Source: a virus. Taken from it: DNA of 43,042 bases. Below are positions 34,129-42,398 of the stretch, in pieces. The stretch lies in IMG/VR virus record IMGVR_UViG_3300009132_000011, positions 1 through 43,042 of that record, one strand, 5' to 3'. Positions within the stretch are counted from its first letter, which is position 1; every line of letters starts with the position of its first letter. Below the pieces are notes generated by a model that was given only the letters and a program-made list of their open reading frames with translations, searched no databases and had not been told where the DNA came from. Both the position numbers and the translations under genes were made by a program.

Positions 34129-34758
34129 TTAACCCATGAACGGAGGTTTATCGGTTTCGTTCTGTGCCAACAAAGCCAGCCCGCTCATAAACTGTCCATA
34201 GAACGTTTCGGCCATCGCCCGGTTAGCAGCATCTTCGGCGTCTTTCAGGAAACACCGGTACAGCACGTAATCCACTAAAGCCGAGCGGTAAAAATCCGGC
34301 ACACTCATTACATCAATCGGATCGTTAACCTCTGGCGGTATCGCGCTGTAAAGAATCTCAAGTTGTCCATTACCGTCGTTCGGCGGTTGCACATAAAAGG
34401 ACAACGGCTCGTAGTCGGTATAGGTAAAGTGATCGACTTCTTCCGCTGCGTTAGCGGGGTCGTGCCAAGCAGGATCAATGGCATCCAGTTCTTCGCGAGT
34501 TGTCTGTCTGACAATGCGAGAGGAAGTCGATGAATTGCGAATGACATCCAGAAGCTGGATGGCATCGGCAGGCATGTTCTGGTAAGTACCGCTCACCAAT
34601 GGAAGTGAGGCAGTAAGGGAGTATGCGTTCGGTTTGTTTTTTACAATAACCCGCTGCCCTTCATTCAGCCACGATAGCAGCTCATCCAGGCTCCATCGGG
34701 CATTTGAAGGGTCTTGCAGCGTCTTTTCGCAGTCGTCAATGATTTCCTGTGCAAGCAA
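34129..34758 (-). CDS. Head-tail adaptor, DUF6682-like
   Basis: This 209-aa protein has the family opening ARWSLDELLSWLNEGQRVIVKNKP and a middle LVSGTYQNMPADAIQLLDVIRN, found in phage adaptor proteins. The helical C-terminal half (DFYRSALVDYVLYRCFLKDAED) would sit on the portal ring. The only good start in reach is a TTG at 34758; there is no strong ribosome site, so the start may be off by a few codons. It lies in the usual place downstream of the capsid gene. Confidence 0.75.
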   Translation of the reverse strand: MLAQEIIDDCEKTLQDPSNARWSLDELLSWLNEGQRVIVKNKPNAYSLTASLPLVSGTYQNMPADAIQLLDVIRNSSTSSRIVRQTTREELDAIDPAWHDPANAAEEVDHFTYTDYEPLSFYVQPPNDGNGQLEILYSAIPPEVNDPIDVMSVPDFYRSALVDYVLYRCFLKDAEDAANRAMAETFYGQFMSGLALLAQNETDKPPFMG

Positions 34759-34817
34759 ACCCAGTCCCCGTTAGTGAAAAGGTTAGGGGGTCAAAAGACC
34801 CCCGCCCCTTATTCTGC

Positions 34818-35099
34818 TTAAACGTCGGCAGCTTTGAGAGCCGCGTGATCTGCAGTGTTTGCTGCAATCGTGGTGCCAGCCGCGTCAGATACCGAGTACG
34901 TCGGGCGTCCGAAGACAACCGAGCCACCCAGCGTGCTGGACGCATTGCCGTCTGCATCGATCGCTGCGTCTGAGACAGACGCTTCAGCAATCAGAACGGC
35001 ATCTTGGCCAACGAACAGGCTTTCACCTGCTCCCAGGACTACTGCTTGCACATCGTAGATCGGCCCGTAGGCGCCGAAATTGTCTGTATATGCAGTCAT
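34818..35099 (-). CDS. Small head protein, possible capsid decoration
   Basis: This 93-aa protein starts at an ATG with a very strong AAGGAGG. It is rich in Ala, Gly, Ser, Asp and Val, with short predicted strands (YDVQAVVLGAGESLFVGQDAVLIAEA) and no cysteine or charge-rich helix. Its place 13 nt after the major capsid gene and its strong translation start suggest an abundant head protein such as a decoration or cement protein. Confidence 0.7.
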   Translation of the reverse strand: MTAYTDNFGAYGPIYDVQAVVLGAGESLFVGQDAVLIAEASVSDAAIDADGNASSTLGGSVVFGRPTYSVSDAAGTTIAANTADHAALKAADV

Positions 35100-35112
35100 T
35101 TCTTAGCCTCCT

Positions 35113-36210
35113 TTAGCCTTCAGCGACGTTGATACACACAACACCGAAGTCTTCATCAGACCCGTTAACGGCGCTGTACCATTGCGGTTTCAGCATGCCA
35201 AGGATCTTGGCAATCGAAATACCACGCTGGTTATCGTAGTCAAAGTTTTTCTCCACCCAGTCTGGATTGCCGAGATCGGCCATTGCCAGTGCCTGGGCAC
35301 CACACATCATCATGCGACAACCTGCAACGGTTGGCGTGCCTTCGCCCGCGAAATCGTCAGCGGTATCCCAATGCGGGACATGCCGGAATTCGTGGATCAT
35401 CAGGCCATCCACCAGAAGGTGGCTGGTGCCGGTCCAAAGCTGGTTTCCTTCGCTACGGGGCAGCGCATGACGCGCAGCAGCCATATAGTCGGCATCCAGT
35501 TTCAGAGTGGCCATGACCTGCGGGGTCACAAAGATGTGATACATCTCCTCGCCTTTACCGCTGCGAATTCCCCGGATGTAGTTGTCTTTGGCATAAGCCT
35601 TCAGACGAACAATCGTTTCCCAGGTAGGGGCAACGATGGTGCCGGTGACATCACCTGCTTCGAAGCCGGTGGCTTCCCAGTTCAGGTAGCGGTTAGTTGA
35701 GGGGGCACTAACGTCAGCCGCGTAATCCAGGTTGGCAAACGTATTGTCAGCACGCGCAGTACCGTCAGGACGGTAGTCGTACATCACACCACCCAGCGTC
35801 TGGAACGCCAACTGGTCAATACGATCGGCCAGCCAGTAGGCAAGCTGATCCCGTGAAGCCTCACGGAAGTTCACGATAGAGCGCTGGTCCGCCATCTTTC
35901 CGGTAGTACGGTTAGCGTTCCGCATCTGATCGATTCTGATGACTCGATCAAAGGCGCGGATCTTCTCTTCCCGTCCTTCCATCTGATTGTCGCCGCCAAT
36001 ACCGTCCCCTTCCAGGTCCGTGAGCAGCGTCAGGACAGCACGCGCACCCGCTTCACTTTTGGTGAGTTCGGTGATTCGCTGAATCATCGCGTTCTGTCCA
36101 GTTCCGAGGAACTTGTTCACAAACGCGTTGTTTCGGGCGACTTTCCAAAGATCACGGGACCAGACTGTTTTTTGTTCAGTCGTTAGACTGGCAAAGTTTG
36201 TCTGAGCCAT
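35113..36210 (-). CDS. Major capsid protein, N4 gp56 family
   Basis: This 365-aa protein starts at the ATG at 36210, with AAGGA five nt before it; the frame is open 12 codons further upstream without support. N4-gp56 family marks are visible: TEQKTVWSRDLWKVARNNAFVNKFLG, then DLEGDGIGGDNQMEGREE, FREASRDQLAYWLADRID and WETIVRLKAYAKDNYIRGIR, with VTPQVMATLKLDADYM before the C-terminal part. It forms the icosahedral shell with an HK97-like fold. A dedicated strong promoter with operator element lies about 220 nt upstream, fitting high late expression. Confidence 0.95.
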   Translation of the reverse strand: MAQTNFASLTTEQKTVWSRDLWKVARNNAFVNKFLGTGQNAMIQRITELTKSEAGARAVLTLLTDLEGDGIGGDNQMEGREEKIRAFDRVIRIDQMRNANRTTGKMADQRSIVNFREASRDQLAYWLADRIDQLAFQTLGGVMYDYRPDGTARADNTFANLDYAADVSAPSTNRYLNWEATGFEAGDVTGTIVAPTWETIVRLKAYAKDNYIRGIRSGKGEEMYHIFVTPQVMATLKLDADYMAAARHALPRSEGNQLWTGTSHLLVDGLMIHEFRHVPHWDTADDFAGEGTPTVAGCRMMMCGAQALAMADLGNPDWVEKNFDYDNQRGISIAKILGMLKPQWYSAVNGSDEDFGVVCINVAEG

Positions 36211-36288
36211 TTTTCCTTGTCTCGTAAAGTTATGGGCAGGGGCCAATCCCCCGTCCGTTAATTAACAACCTGTTGCAATCATTTTTGA

Positions 36289-36404
36289 CTGCCTGATTGC
36301 AGGCAGAGGTCGCTTCTTTAACGTGAGGGAACGCCCCGCTGTATCGTCGCGAGTCACGAAAAATGGCACTCGGCTGTGCCCTGCCCTCTGGCGGCGGCCC
36401 AGAG
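36289..36404 (-). other. Structured leader of the capsid gene
   Basis: The transcript from the 36421 promoter would carry about 215 nt before the capsid start. Two perfect hairpins lie in it: CTGCCT/AGGCAG (36289-36294 with 36301-36306, loop 6) and CTCTGG/CCAGAG (36386-36391 with 36399-36404, loop 7). They have no T-run, so mRNA stabilisation is more likely than termination. No gene is seen in 36211-36420. Confidence 0.5.
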
Positions 36405-36420
36405 AATTACGCCCGTTTAC

Positions 36421-36463
36421 ATAAGCATTGCTTATTGTATAAGAAAAATACTTGAAAAGTCAA
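36421..36463 (-). promoter_or_regulatory. Strong capsid promoter with perfect palindromic element (site 7)
   Basis: On the minus strand TTGACT (36463-36458), an 18-nt spacer and TACAAT (36439-36434) form a near-consensus sigma70 promoter. The element ATAAGCA-A-TGCTTAT (36435-36421) is a perfect 15-bp palindrome around its central base and covers the predicted transcription start, the classical place for a repressor. Confidence 0.75.
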
Positions 36464-36473
36464 GCACTTATGT

Positions 36474-36566
36474 TTACATCTTCGGTTTCGGCAAAGCCAC
36501 AGGTCCACACCCGCCTGGTTTAGGCAGAGCCGGTGAGGGGCCGTTTTTAGGTAATGCGCAAGACAT
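36474..36566 (-). CDS. 30-aa Pro/Lys-rich peptide with two cysteines
   Basis: This 93-nt gene has its ATG at 36566 preceded by AAGGAG with ideal spacing (7 nt). The product is rich in Pro, Lys and Gly with repeated LPKP/LPKN-type units around a GGCGP (Cys3 and Cys20). It lies 24 nt after the scaffold gene and just before the capsid promoter. No family is recognised. Its strong ribosome site and clear boundaries support a real gene, perhaps a head assembly or host-directed peptide. Confidence 0.6.
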   Translation of the reverse strand: MSCALPKNGPSPALPKPGGCGPVALPKPKM

Positions 36567-36590
36567 AGCCAGTCTCCTTTGTGGTTTAGG

Positions 36591-37631
36591 TTATATATCG
36601 CCTCTTAGGCGGGCTAACGTTGACGCTGGTAGAGCATCAAAATCTTCCTCGGTCATGGTAAGCGGGTCGATCTGAGGCGTCTTACCGTGCGAGGTTCCCC
36701 GATCACCGGGCAGTGTAGGAGGCACCTGATTGGCTGCCGCTACCTTCTTCTTTACATTGCCGGTTGCTGCCTGCTGGCTTTCCGCCAACTGCTGCTGCAG
36801 CGGTGCTTTTTCCGGCATCTTCATGGCGACTGCCTGGCGTAATGCCTGGGCAGGGGTGTATTTAGGCATCCCGTCGTCACGCTGCACAGTTGTCAGTGCG
36901 CCCATCAACTCGTTGATTTCTCCGGTTAACTCAGCATTGAAAGCATCTTTGTTCTGAATGTCGAGTTCGGGGTAATCCGAGACGATCTCGTTGGCTGCGG
37001 ACGCCAGATCGGCCTGGATCTGTTCTTGTGAGCGGTTCTGTTCGTAGGTTTGCGCAATCTGATGGTTAAACCGCTGCTCCATCGAGCTTTGCTGGTGCGA
37101 AAGGATGTCTTGAAAGACTTCAGCAGCCTTATCAGGCTCTCCGTCGAGGGTAAGTTCCTGCATCAGCTTGTACTGGCCCGCAAAATCGTAGGTTTCTTCC
37201 TGTGGCGGGGCTTCTGCGGCAGGTTCAGGCTGTTTTCCGGCGTCAATCTGCGCTTGAAGGAACTTCATCTGCTCCTCCATGCGGATTTTGGCCTCTTCCA
37301 GTTCCCTTGTTTTACGAATCTGGCTGTCCAGACGCGATTTCGGGATCATGTGAGGCTTTTCCGGCTCCTCTGGCGCAACTTCTACGGCATCTTCGGCCAA
37401 CGCCTCGGCCTGAACTTCGGGGGCTTCAGGGGCTTCCGCCTCTACCGGCTCAGATTCTTCAACAAAATCCCCGCGATCTTCCTTTGAAGGCTCCCAATCT
37501 TCTTCTGAAGTCAGGATACTTGCGGCATCATCCAAAGACTGCTCATGGGCAGCGTCGGCTGCCTGAGTATCGGTATCGATTGCTGCGGTTTCTTCTACAA
37601 CTTCTTGCTGTGCAAGTGCTTCATTACTCAT
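36591..37631 (-). CDS. Capsid scaffolding protein
   Basis: This 346-aa, strongly acidic protein has an N-terminal 100 residues rich in Glu, Ala and Pro, then a coiled coil (RLDSQIRKTRELEEAKIRMEEQMKFLQAQI). A further helical region follows, and the C-terminus is basic to mixed (GNVKKKVAAANQ) before DPLTMTEEDFDALP. Such composition and the place between portal and capsid genes mark a scaffold that directs head assembly and leaves later. It overlaps the portal gene by 8 nt. Confidence 0.85.
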   Translation of the reverse strand: MSNEALAQQEVVEETAAIDTDTQAADAAHEQSLDDAASILTSEEDWEPSKEDRGDFVEESEPVEAEAPEAPEVQAEALAEDAVEVAPEEPEKPHMIPKSRLDSQIRKTRELEEAKIRMEEQMKFLQAQIDAGKQPEPAAEAPPQEETYDFAGQYKLMQELTLDGEPDKAAEVFQDILSHQQSSMEQRFNHQIAQTYEQNRSQEQIQADLASAANEIVSDYPELDIQNKDAFNAELTGEINELMGALTTVQRDDGMPKYTPAQALRQAVAMKMPEKAPLQQQLAESQQAATGNVKKKVAAANQVPPTLPGDRGTSHGKTPQIDPLTMTEEDFDALPASTLARLRGDI

Positions 37632-39843
37632 TTTTAGTAGCTCCGGCTAACTGTTTCTGTTGTTGTTTAAGTTTGGTGAGTTCCACCGCCACTTTTGAGG
37701 CATTCTGGTCGCGCGCTCCGGCTTCACGGATTTGTGCAGTCGCAATGCGCGTCTGGTTCTCGGTACTCTTGATACCCTGATCGGATTCCGCCTTCATTTT
37801 GGCGATCTCGATCTTGGTCATGTTGTCTTGGATATTCATCATCTGATCAGCATGGACCTTGAGTTCGGCAATCTCCTGAGTCTCATCAGTGAGAAGTTCC
37901 GTTTTGGCCTTGGCCATCTTGAGCGCCGTATCGGATTCGAGGTTCTGGATCTGTGCCTTCATCTGCGACAGTTGCAGTTCAATCTGCTTGAACTGAATAT
38001 CGCGCATGGCCTGACTCATTTGCTGTTCTTCCTCGGTCGGCGGAGCCGTACCGGTCATCTGACGAACCTCATCGGCAATTGCGCGTTTGTTTTCCAGGTG
38101 GGAGTATTCAATGACTGAAGCATCTGGAATAACGACGCCTGCCGCGCGCAGCGCCATCGCTTCAGCAAACTGCTGGTCGGAATAGACATCCCGTGCCGGC
38201 TGGCTGGTGACATCTACATCGTAGTCACCCATCGACAAATCGTTAAACGTGGAACCATCCGGCATTGGTTTATTAACTTCCACTGCCTGTGGGTCTTCGT
38301 TTTGCTGGACATCGGCAATGAAAAATACCCGTGGGTTGTCGTAATACTCCTGCACCAGATGCAAAATGCGCTTGGCCAGAACGCTTCGGCAACGGTTCAG
38401 GTTGTCAATCGCGACCTGGATCTGTACTGCTCCGCGTTCTTGTTTGGACTCCAAAGCCACCCCCGATACCGATGCCGGGGATTGCCCCAGCATGGCATCA
38501 GAAATTCCGCTGATCTCCTTGATATTCATGGCTGCTTTTAAGCCAATACGCTCTAATCCAGTCGGGATTTGATTCGGCGGAATTTTTGAAGGCGGTTCGG
38601 CTCCTTTGTGGTATTCCAGAACCAGGCCGGTTGTCGCGCCTTTATGTTCCAGATCATCAACGTCCATGTTGGCCAAAGAGCCGGATTCGACTACCCAACC
38701 GGAATTCGCTGTTGTATTAACTACATGCAGTTCCTGGCTGGACACCTTATTGAGCTGTTCTTGCGGGCTGATGAGGTTACGCACCATTCCAAAGGGGCGC
38801 CCGCGTCTGAAATAAGGAAAGTACGGGACAATCGTAAAGAAGGGGTAGATAGACCAGTTATCGTAAAGCACCACCTTGTCGCAGGTAATGGTGTAACGGA
38901 TCTTCATTTCTTCTTTAGGAACGCGCATTAGCCCGTACTGCTGCGCGTGGGTTTCAATCTTTTCGTCATCCCAGGATTCGGGAATCTTGGCCATGTCGCC
39001 ATGTTCAGGATTAACAAAGTACCAGCAGCGGTACGGAATCTTGTGCTGGCGTTCTATAACGCGCACGCGGCGGATTTGCCGCTGCTCATGCTCTGGTAAA
39101 TAAGCTGCGTTGTACGGCCCCATCCATGAGTCAGGGGAGTCTCCAAACCGGTTATGAGTTACATAGATGGAGTCAGGCCCGTAATACTGGTTGCCGTCCA
39201 CCAGAGCGCGCAATTTGTCGGACTTATCGGTGCCGTAAAGCATCTCGACTTCGTTCATCGACAGCCAGCGCGATTTCATGACTTCCTGCCACGTATCAGG
39301 ATCGCAGTCCTTTGCGTCAGGGTCGATGTAAATATCCAGCGGGTCTTCGACCGTTACTTTGACCTCGCCTTCGATGTTTTCTGAAAAATCAATTCCAACT
39401 TCAAAATAACCCCGATCCTGTATCAACCCGTCGGAAAATACCTGGCTTTCTTTATGTGTCAGGTCATTCTGGTCGTGGATAACGGTGTACAGCTTATTTA
39501 AGATATTGGCGGTGTTCTCTGAACCCGTCCGTTTAGGTTTGAAGTTGACCATCCCCCGTTTGAGGGTCTGCTCTCCCAGTACCGTATTAATAGTAGAGAG
39601 AATGGTGTTGATGGTTAGTGCGGGTCGGCCCTGGGCTTCGAGGGTCTGTTTGTCAGTAAGCGTCCACTGATCGCCCCGATAATAGGCATCGCATTTCTTT
39701 GCCATTTCCACCCAGTCCAGATGTCCTGAGTCGCGGGCTCGTTCATAACGGCGCCAGTTGTTTTCTGCGATATTCCATTCTTCTAGGTCAGAAGGGACCG
39801 CATGCTTGATATCTTTTGTCGAAAGCTTCTTTTTTCGTGCCAT
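37624..39843 (-). CDS. Portal protein, P22-like
   Basis: This 739-aa protein opens with a basic MARKKKLSTKD segment, then the family core WVEMAKKCDAYYRGDQWT, RPALTINTILSTINTVLGEQ, QRxxxKPKRTGSE and DGLIQDRGYFEVGIDFSENIEGEVKVTVEDPLDIYIDPDA. The C-terminal 200 residues are Gln/Lys/Glu-rich coiled coil (QIELQLSQMKAQIQNLES). It forms the dodecameric ring at the head vertex through which DNA is packaged and ejected. It is followed by scaffold and capsid, the usual order. The terminase, normally close by, is not in the window. Confidence 0.92.
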   Translation of the reverse strand: MARKKKLSTKDIKHAVPSDLEEWNIAENNWRRYERARDSGHLDWVEMAKKCDAYYRGDQWTLTDKQTLEAQGRPALTINTILSTINTVLGEQTLKRGMVNFKPKRTGSENTANILNKLYTVIHDQNDLTHKESQVFSDGLIQDRGYFEVGIDFSENIEGEVKVTVEDPLDIYIDPDAKDCDPDTWQEVMKSRWLSMNEVEMLYGTDKSDKLRALVDGNQYYGPDSIYVTHNRFGDSPDSWMGPYNAAYLPEHEQRQIRRVRVIERQHKIPYRCWYFVNPEHGDMAKIPESWDDEKIETHAQQYGLMRVPKEEMKIRYTITCDKVVLYDNWSIYPFFTIVPYFPYFRRGRPFGMVRNLISPQEQLNKVSSQELHVVNTTANSGWVVESGSLANMDVDDLEHKGATTGLVLEYHKGAEPPSKIPPNQIPTGLERIGLKAAMNIKEISGISDAMLGQSPASVSGVALESKQERGAVQIQVAIDNLNRCRSVLAKRILHLVQEYYDNPRVFFIADVQQNEDPQAVEVNKPMPDGSTFNDLSMGDYDVDVTSQPARDVYSDQQFAEAMALRAAGVVIPDASVIEYSHLENKRAIADEVRQMTGTAPPTEEEQQMSQAMRDIQFKQIELQLSQMKAQIQNLESDTALKMAKAKTELLTDETQEIAELKVHADQMMNIQDNMTKIEIAKMKAESDQGIKSTENQTRIATAQIREAGARDQNASKVAVELTKLKQQQKQLAGATKNE

Positions 39844-39845
39844 GT

Positions 39846-40139
39846 TTAGCCTTTGCAGTCAGGGTATGCGAGGAAGGTATGGATCTTTTTCACCATGTTT
39901 TTAGGGATGTACCAAACATTCCCCCAGTACCCTGGTCCCTTCTCTCCTGGGATGTGGGTTTGCGCTAACGTTACCCATTCCTTTGTGTTTTCTACTAACA
40001 ATCCGTATGACACAACTAAAGTCGAATCAGGTTTCGGGTTGTCTATCCAACCGGCTTCTGTACACGCGTCAAGCCAATGCACCGAGACTAGCGGGTGCTT
40101 GACCTTACAGGTATGTTTCTTCTTCGCAGGGGAGGCCAT
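39846..40139 (-). CDS. Small protein before the portal gene
   Basis: This 97-aa protein starts MASPAKKKHTCKVKHPLVSVHWLDACTEAGWID, then SYGLLVENTKEWVTLAQTH and GNVWYIPKNMVKKIHTF. It has a compact alpha/beta look with several Trp and three Cys, and no signal peptide. The start overlaps the preceding gene by 35 nt, and the stop lies 2 nt before the portal start. I do not recognise the family; it may be a head or packaging accessory, as small genes at this place often are. Confidence 0.7.
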   Translation of the reverse strand: MASPAKKKHTCKVKHPLVSVHWLDACTEAGWIDNPKPDSTLVVSYGLLVENTKEWVTLAQTHIPGEKGPGYWGNVWYIPKNMVKKIHTFLAYPDCKG

Positions 40140-40296
40140 CGATATAGTTCATGACTTCAGGGGGCAACTCACCAGTAGACAGAAACAGCGTGTATCCATC
40201 CTGTGCCTTATGCTGATCTCCCTGATACGCAGATTTAAATACGTCCCAGTCGCTGCAGGCCAGCAACGAAGAAGCACGATCCAACATCCCACTCAT
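40105..40296 (-). CDS. Small acidic protein downstream of the MGCGC gene
   Basis: This is a 63-aa protein if started at the ATG at 40296, 7 nt after the stop of the 53-aa gene. The frame is open up to 40506, but that part overlaps the better-supported 53-aa gene and the promoter element. The product (LACSDWDVFKSAYQGDQ...GYTLFLSTGELPPEV.NYIDGL) is acidic and ends CEEETYL. No family is recognised. It is probably translated by coupling. Confidence 0.5.
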   Translation of the reverse strand: MSGMLDRASSLLACSDWDVFKSAYQGDQHKAQDGYTLFLSTGELPPEVMNYIDGLPCEEETYL

Positions 40297-40303
40297 AGCC
40301 CAT

Positions 40304-40465
40304 CTACTTATCTTTTCCAGAGGATTTTTGAGGGTCAGCAACGAAGAAATTTTTACCGCCGATTGATATAGGCTTATCGCCAGCAAGTACCTCTTGCACT
40401 CGCGCGCGTGTTGCCGCTGCCACCTTTTTAAGTTTTTCGCGTCTTTGCGCGCATCCACATCCCAT
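40304..40465 (-). CDS. 53-aa basic protein with MGCGC start
   Basis: This 162-nt gene has ATG at 40465 and AAGGGA six nt upstream. The product begins MGCGCAQRREKLKKVAAATRARV, a Cys pair followed by a basic helix, and ends with GGKNFFVADPQKSSGKDK. It is the first gene after the 40499 promoter element in the head block. The good ribosome site and protein-like composition favour it over the longer open frame in the same stretch (40105-40506). Function unknown. Confidence 0.65.
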   Translation of the reverse strand: MGCGCAQRREKLKKVAAATRARVQEVLAGDKPISIGGKNFFVADPQKSSGKDK

Positions 40466-40496
40466 GATTTGTCCCTTTGCAGGAATCCGTATTTAA

Positions 40497-40525
40497 ATAT
40501 TAGCATTGCTTTTATGAAAAGTCAA
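40497..40525 (-). promoter_or_regulatory. Promoter with embedded palindromic element at the head block (site 8)
   Basis: On the minus strand TTGACT (40525-40520), a 17-nt spacer and TAATAT (40502-40497) form a strong promoter. The element AAAAGCA-A-TGCTAAT (40513-40499) lies in the spacer and gives the extended TGC -10, exactly as at sites 1, 4 and 9. It leads into the head gene block. Confidence 0.75.
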
Positions 40526-40538
40526 ATAAATCAATGCT

Positions 40539-42398
40539 TTAGAGCAGCGTAACCACTAGGGCTAAATCTACTGCTCCTGACCCTGCTTCAGTAACGTCAA
40601 TGGTTATATAAGAACCTTTTGTTATAGAAGAGTCGTAAGTTACTTCGTCTCCTACCAATGTACTGTTGGCCACAGATCCAGTTGTTACAACCGTGCCGTC
40701 AATACGAATGTTGAACTGCACAGCGAGCCCTGATGAAAAAGTAGACAAGTAAGGTATAACAGAAAGACCACTGCAGTCGCGCGGTGCGTATATTCTTTTC
40801 GATTGGGGCGTGCCGCTTAACGCGCCTTCAAAGTCAATCTGCTTATGAATTGCTGCATTTAGATTTAACGCTGAAGGTTTAAATTTCTGATCACCGTCTA
40901 CCCATTGCAGAACGTCACCATCAGCAAGTGGTATTTCAGCAGTTGCGTTTGGGTCGTATTCACTAACCCAGACAGTTGTCGCAGCGCCAATTCCTGCTGA
41001 AACATTTGTAATAAAGGTAACGCCTCCACAACCAAATTGGTTAGGTATCTTGGTAACAGAGCCAGATGAAGTAAACGGTCCTGAAGCGCTAACGGTTGAA
41101 TAATTAAACCCTTCCCAGTTTTGCGCAATTGTTCCCAAGTTTGTAATTAACTGGCCGTTGGTTTCATCATAGGCTTTAGTTCCTAAGATTGTTGTACCCT
41201 GGTATTGAGCGAATGATACTTCCATCTCTGCGCAACTTCCGCCATCAGAAACTGCGTCGTATCTGTAGACTGTATTTACGGTAGGGCTTAACGCATAGTC
41301 ATTCATATCTTGAATGCCAAGAGACACGACCCCGGTCTGATCATTAACGCTATCTACAGCACCGCCACCACCTCCTGCTGTAGAACCAGAAAGAACCAAA
41401 ACTCCGTTATCTGCCCATACCTCATTTGTATTGCCGGGATCGGTAGTTGGCAGTTCCGGCATCTCAACAGAGCCGTTAGTCGTTTTAAGCCCTACTTTAT
41501 TGTTGGTTTTAAGACGAATTGTTGCACCAGTGGCCTCAAACCCTTTACCGATCAGGTTAAGCCCTGACTCACCGGCAATTTCGGCGTGATAACCAATCAG
41601 ATTCACGCCGTCGGTTGCGTCTTCAAAAAGTATCTGTTGGTTGGTAGGAGACGCCATCGAAAACTGATAGCCTCCATAACCGTTATTCTCTCCCACCCAA
41701 TCGGGGTCATTTCCGGCATATCCGTTTGTTTTGAACTGCATCCGGTCTGCGCCGCCAGAAGTGTAGAAGGTCAGCCAATCTCCGTCAGCGGTACGGGAAG
41801 ACTCATCAATGGCGTAGGTTCCGCCACCACCGCCCCCTCCATCAACATCATTAACCCAGTTGCTGCCGTTGTACTTCAACACTTCGCCGTTAGCAGGTGA
41901 AGTCAGCACCACATCGGTGTGGTCATCAAGCGGACCGATTGACGTTAAATAACCTGAGTCATTAGTGAAGCTCGACACGTTGGTCGGCGTGCCGGAGAGA
42001 TCGCTATAGTCAAGTTGGGCATTGACCCACTCAGAGCCGTTGTAACGGAGCACCTGCCCACTAGAGGCAGATGTAATCGTCACATCAGTCAAAGCACCCA
42101 GTGTCGTTGCCCCGGCAGACACATCAGCCGCCGGTTCCCAGGCTGTGCCCGTCCACACATTCAGCACGTTCCCTGTTGTATCAAACCACAAAGCGCCGGG
42201 CGCGCTGGGGTCAGCAGGTGTGGGCGGTTCCACCAGGACATCACGTGAGAGCAACGCTTCGCCACCGGCCTGAAGCCCGTACCACAGGGCGTTCTCCGCT
42301 TCGTTAATTGCCATCTCGCCCCAGGCTAACTGCGTGCCGCGAGAGGCCGGCGTTTCTCCTGACGCATTAAACCGTTTAATCTGTATTGTCTGCGCCAT
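40539..42398 (-). CDS. Fibre-like protein with repeated YNGS.WVN units
   Basis: This 619-aa protein starts at the ATG at 42398 (MAQTIQIKRFN), with GGAGAG upstream; this start overlaps the preceding stop as TGATG. The N-terminus (QIKR...GTQLAWGEMAINE.ENALWYG) resembles the virion-attachment module of the other fibres. Two copies of L.DVT.TS...G.VL+YNGS.WVN follow (about residues 95-195), common in phage fibres. Gly-rich linkers and a C-terminal beta domain end the chain. It is probably a head or tail fibre, the last gene before the head promoter. Confidence 0.8.
   Translation of the reverse strand: MAQTIQIKRFNASGETPASRGTQLAWGEMAINEAENALWYGLQAGGEALLSRDVLVEPPTPADPSAPGALWFDTTGNVLNVWTGTAWEPAADVSAGATTLGALTDVTITSASSGQVLRYNGSEWVNAQLDYSDLSGTPTNVSSFTNDSGYLTSIGPLDDHTDVVLTSPANGEVLKYNGSNWVNDVDGGGGGGGTYAIDESSRTADGDWLTFYTSGGADRMQFKTNGYAGNDPDWVGENNGYGGYQFSMASPTNQQILFEDATDGVNLIGYHAEIAGESGLNLIGKGFEATGATIRLKTNNKVGLKTTNGSVEMPELPTTDPGNTNEVWADNGVLVLSGSTAGGGGGAVDSVNDQTGVVSLGIQDMNDYALSPTVNTVYRYDAVSDGGSCAEMEVSFAQYQGTTILGTKAYDETNGQLITNLGTIAQNWEGFNYSTVSASGPFTSSGSVTKIPNQFGCGGVTFITNVSAGIGAATTVWVSEYDPNATAEIPLADGDVLQWVDGDQKFKPSALNLNAAIHKQIDFEGALSGTPQSKRIYAPRDCSGLSVIPYLSTFSSGLAVQFNIRIDGTVVTTGSVANSTLVGDEVTYDSSITKGSYITIDVTEAGSGAVDLALVVTLL

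Noticed and set aside
40105-40506. A single 133-aa gene
   Set aside because: Its start lies in the promoter element, it has no ribosome site, and a better-supported 53-aa gene occupies another frame of the same stretch.
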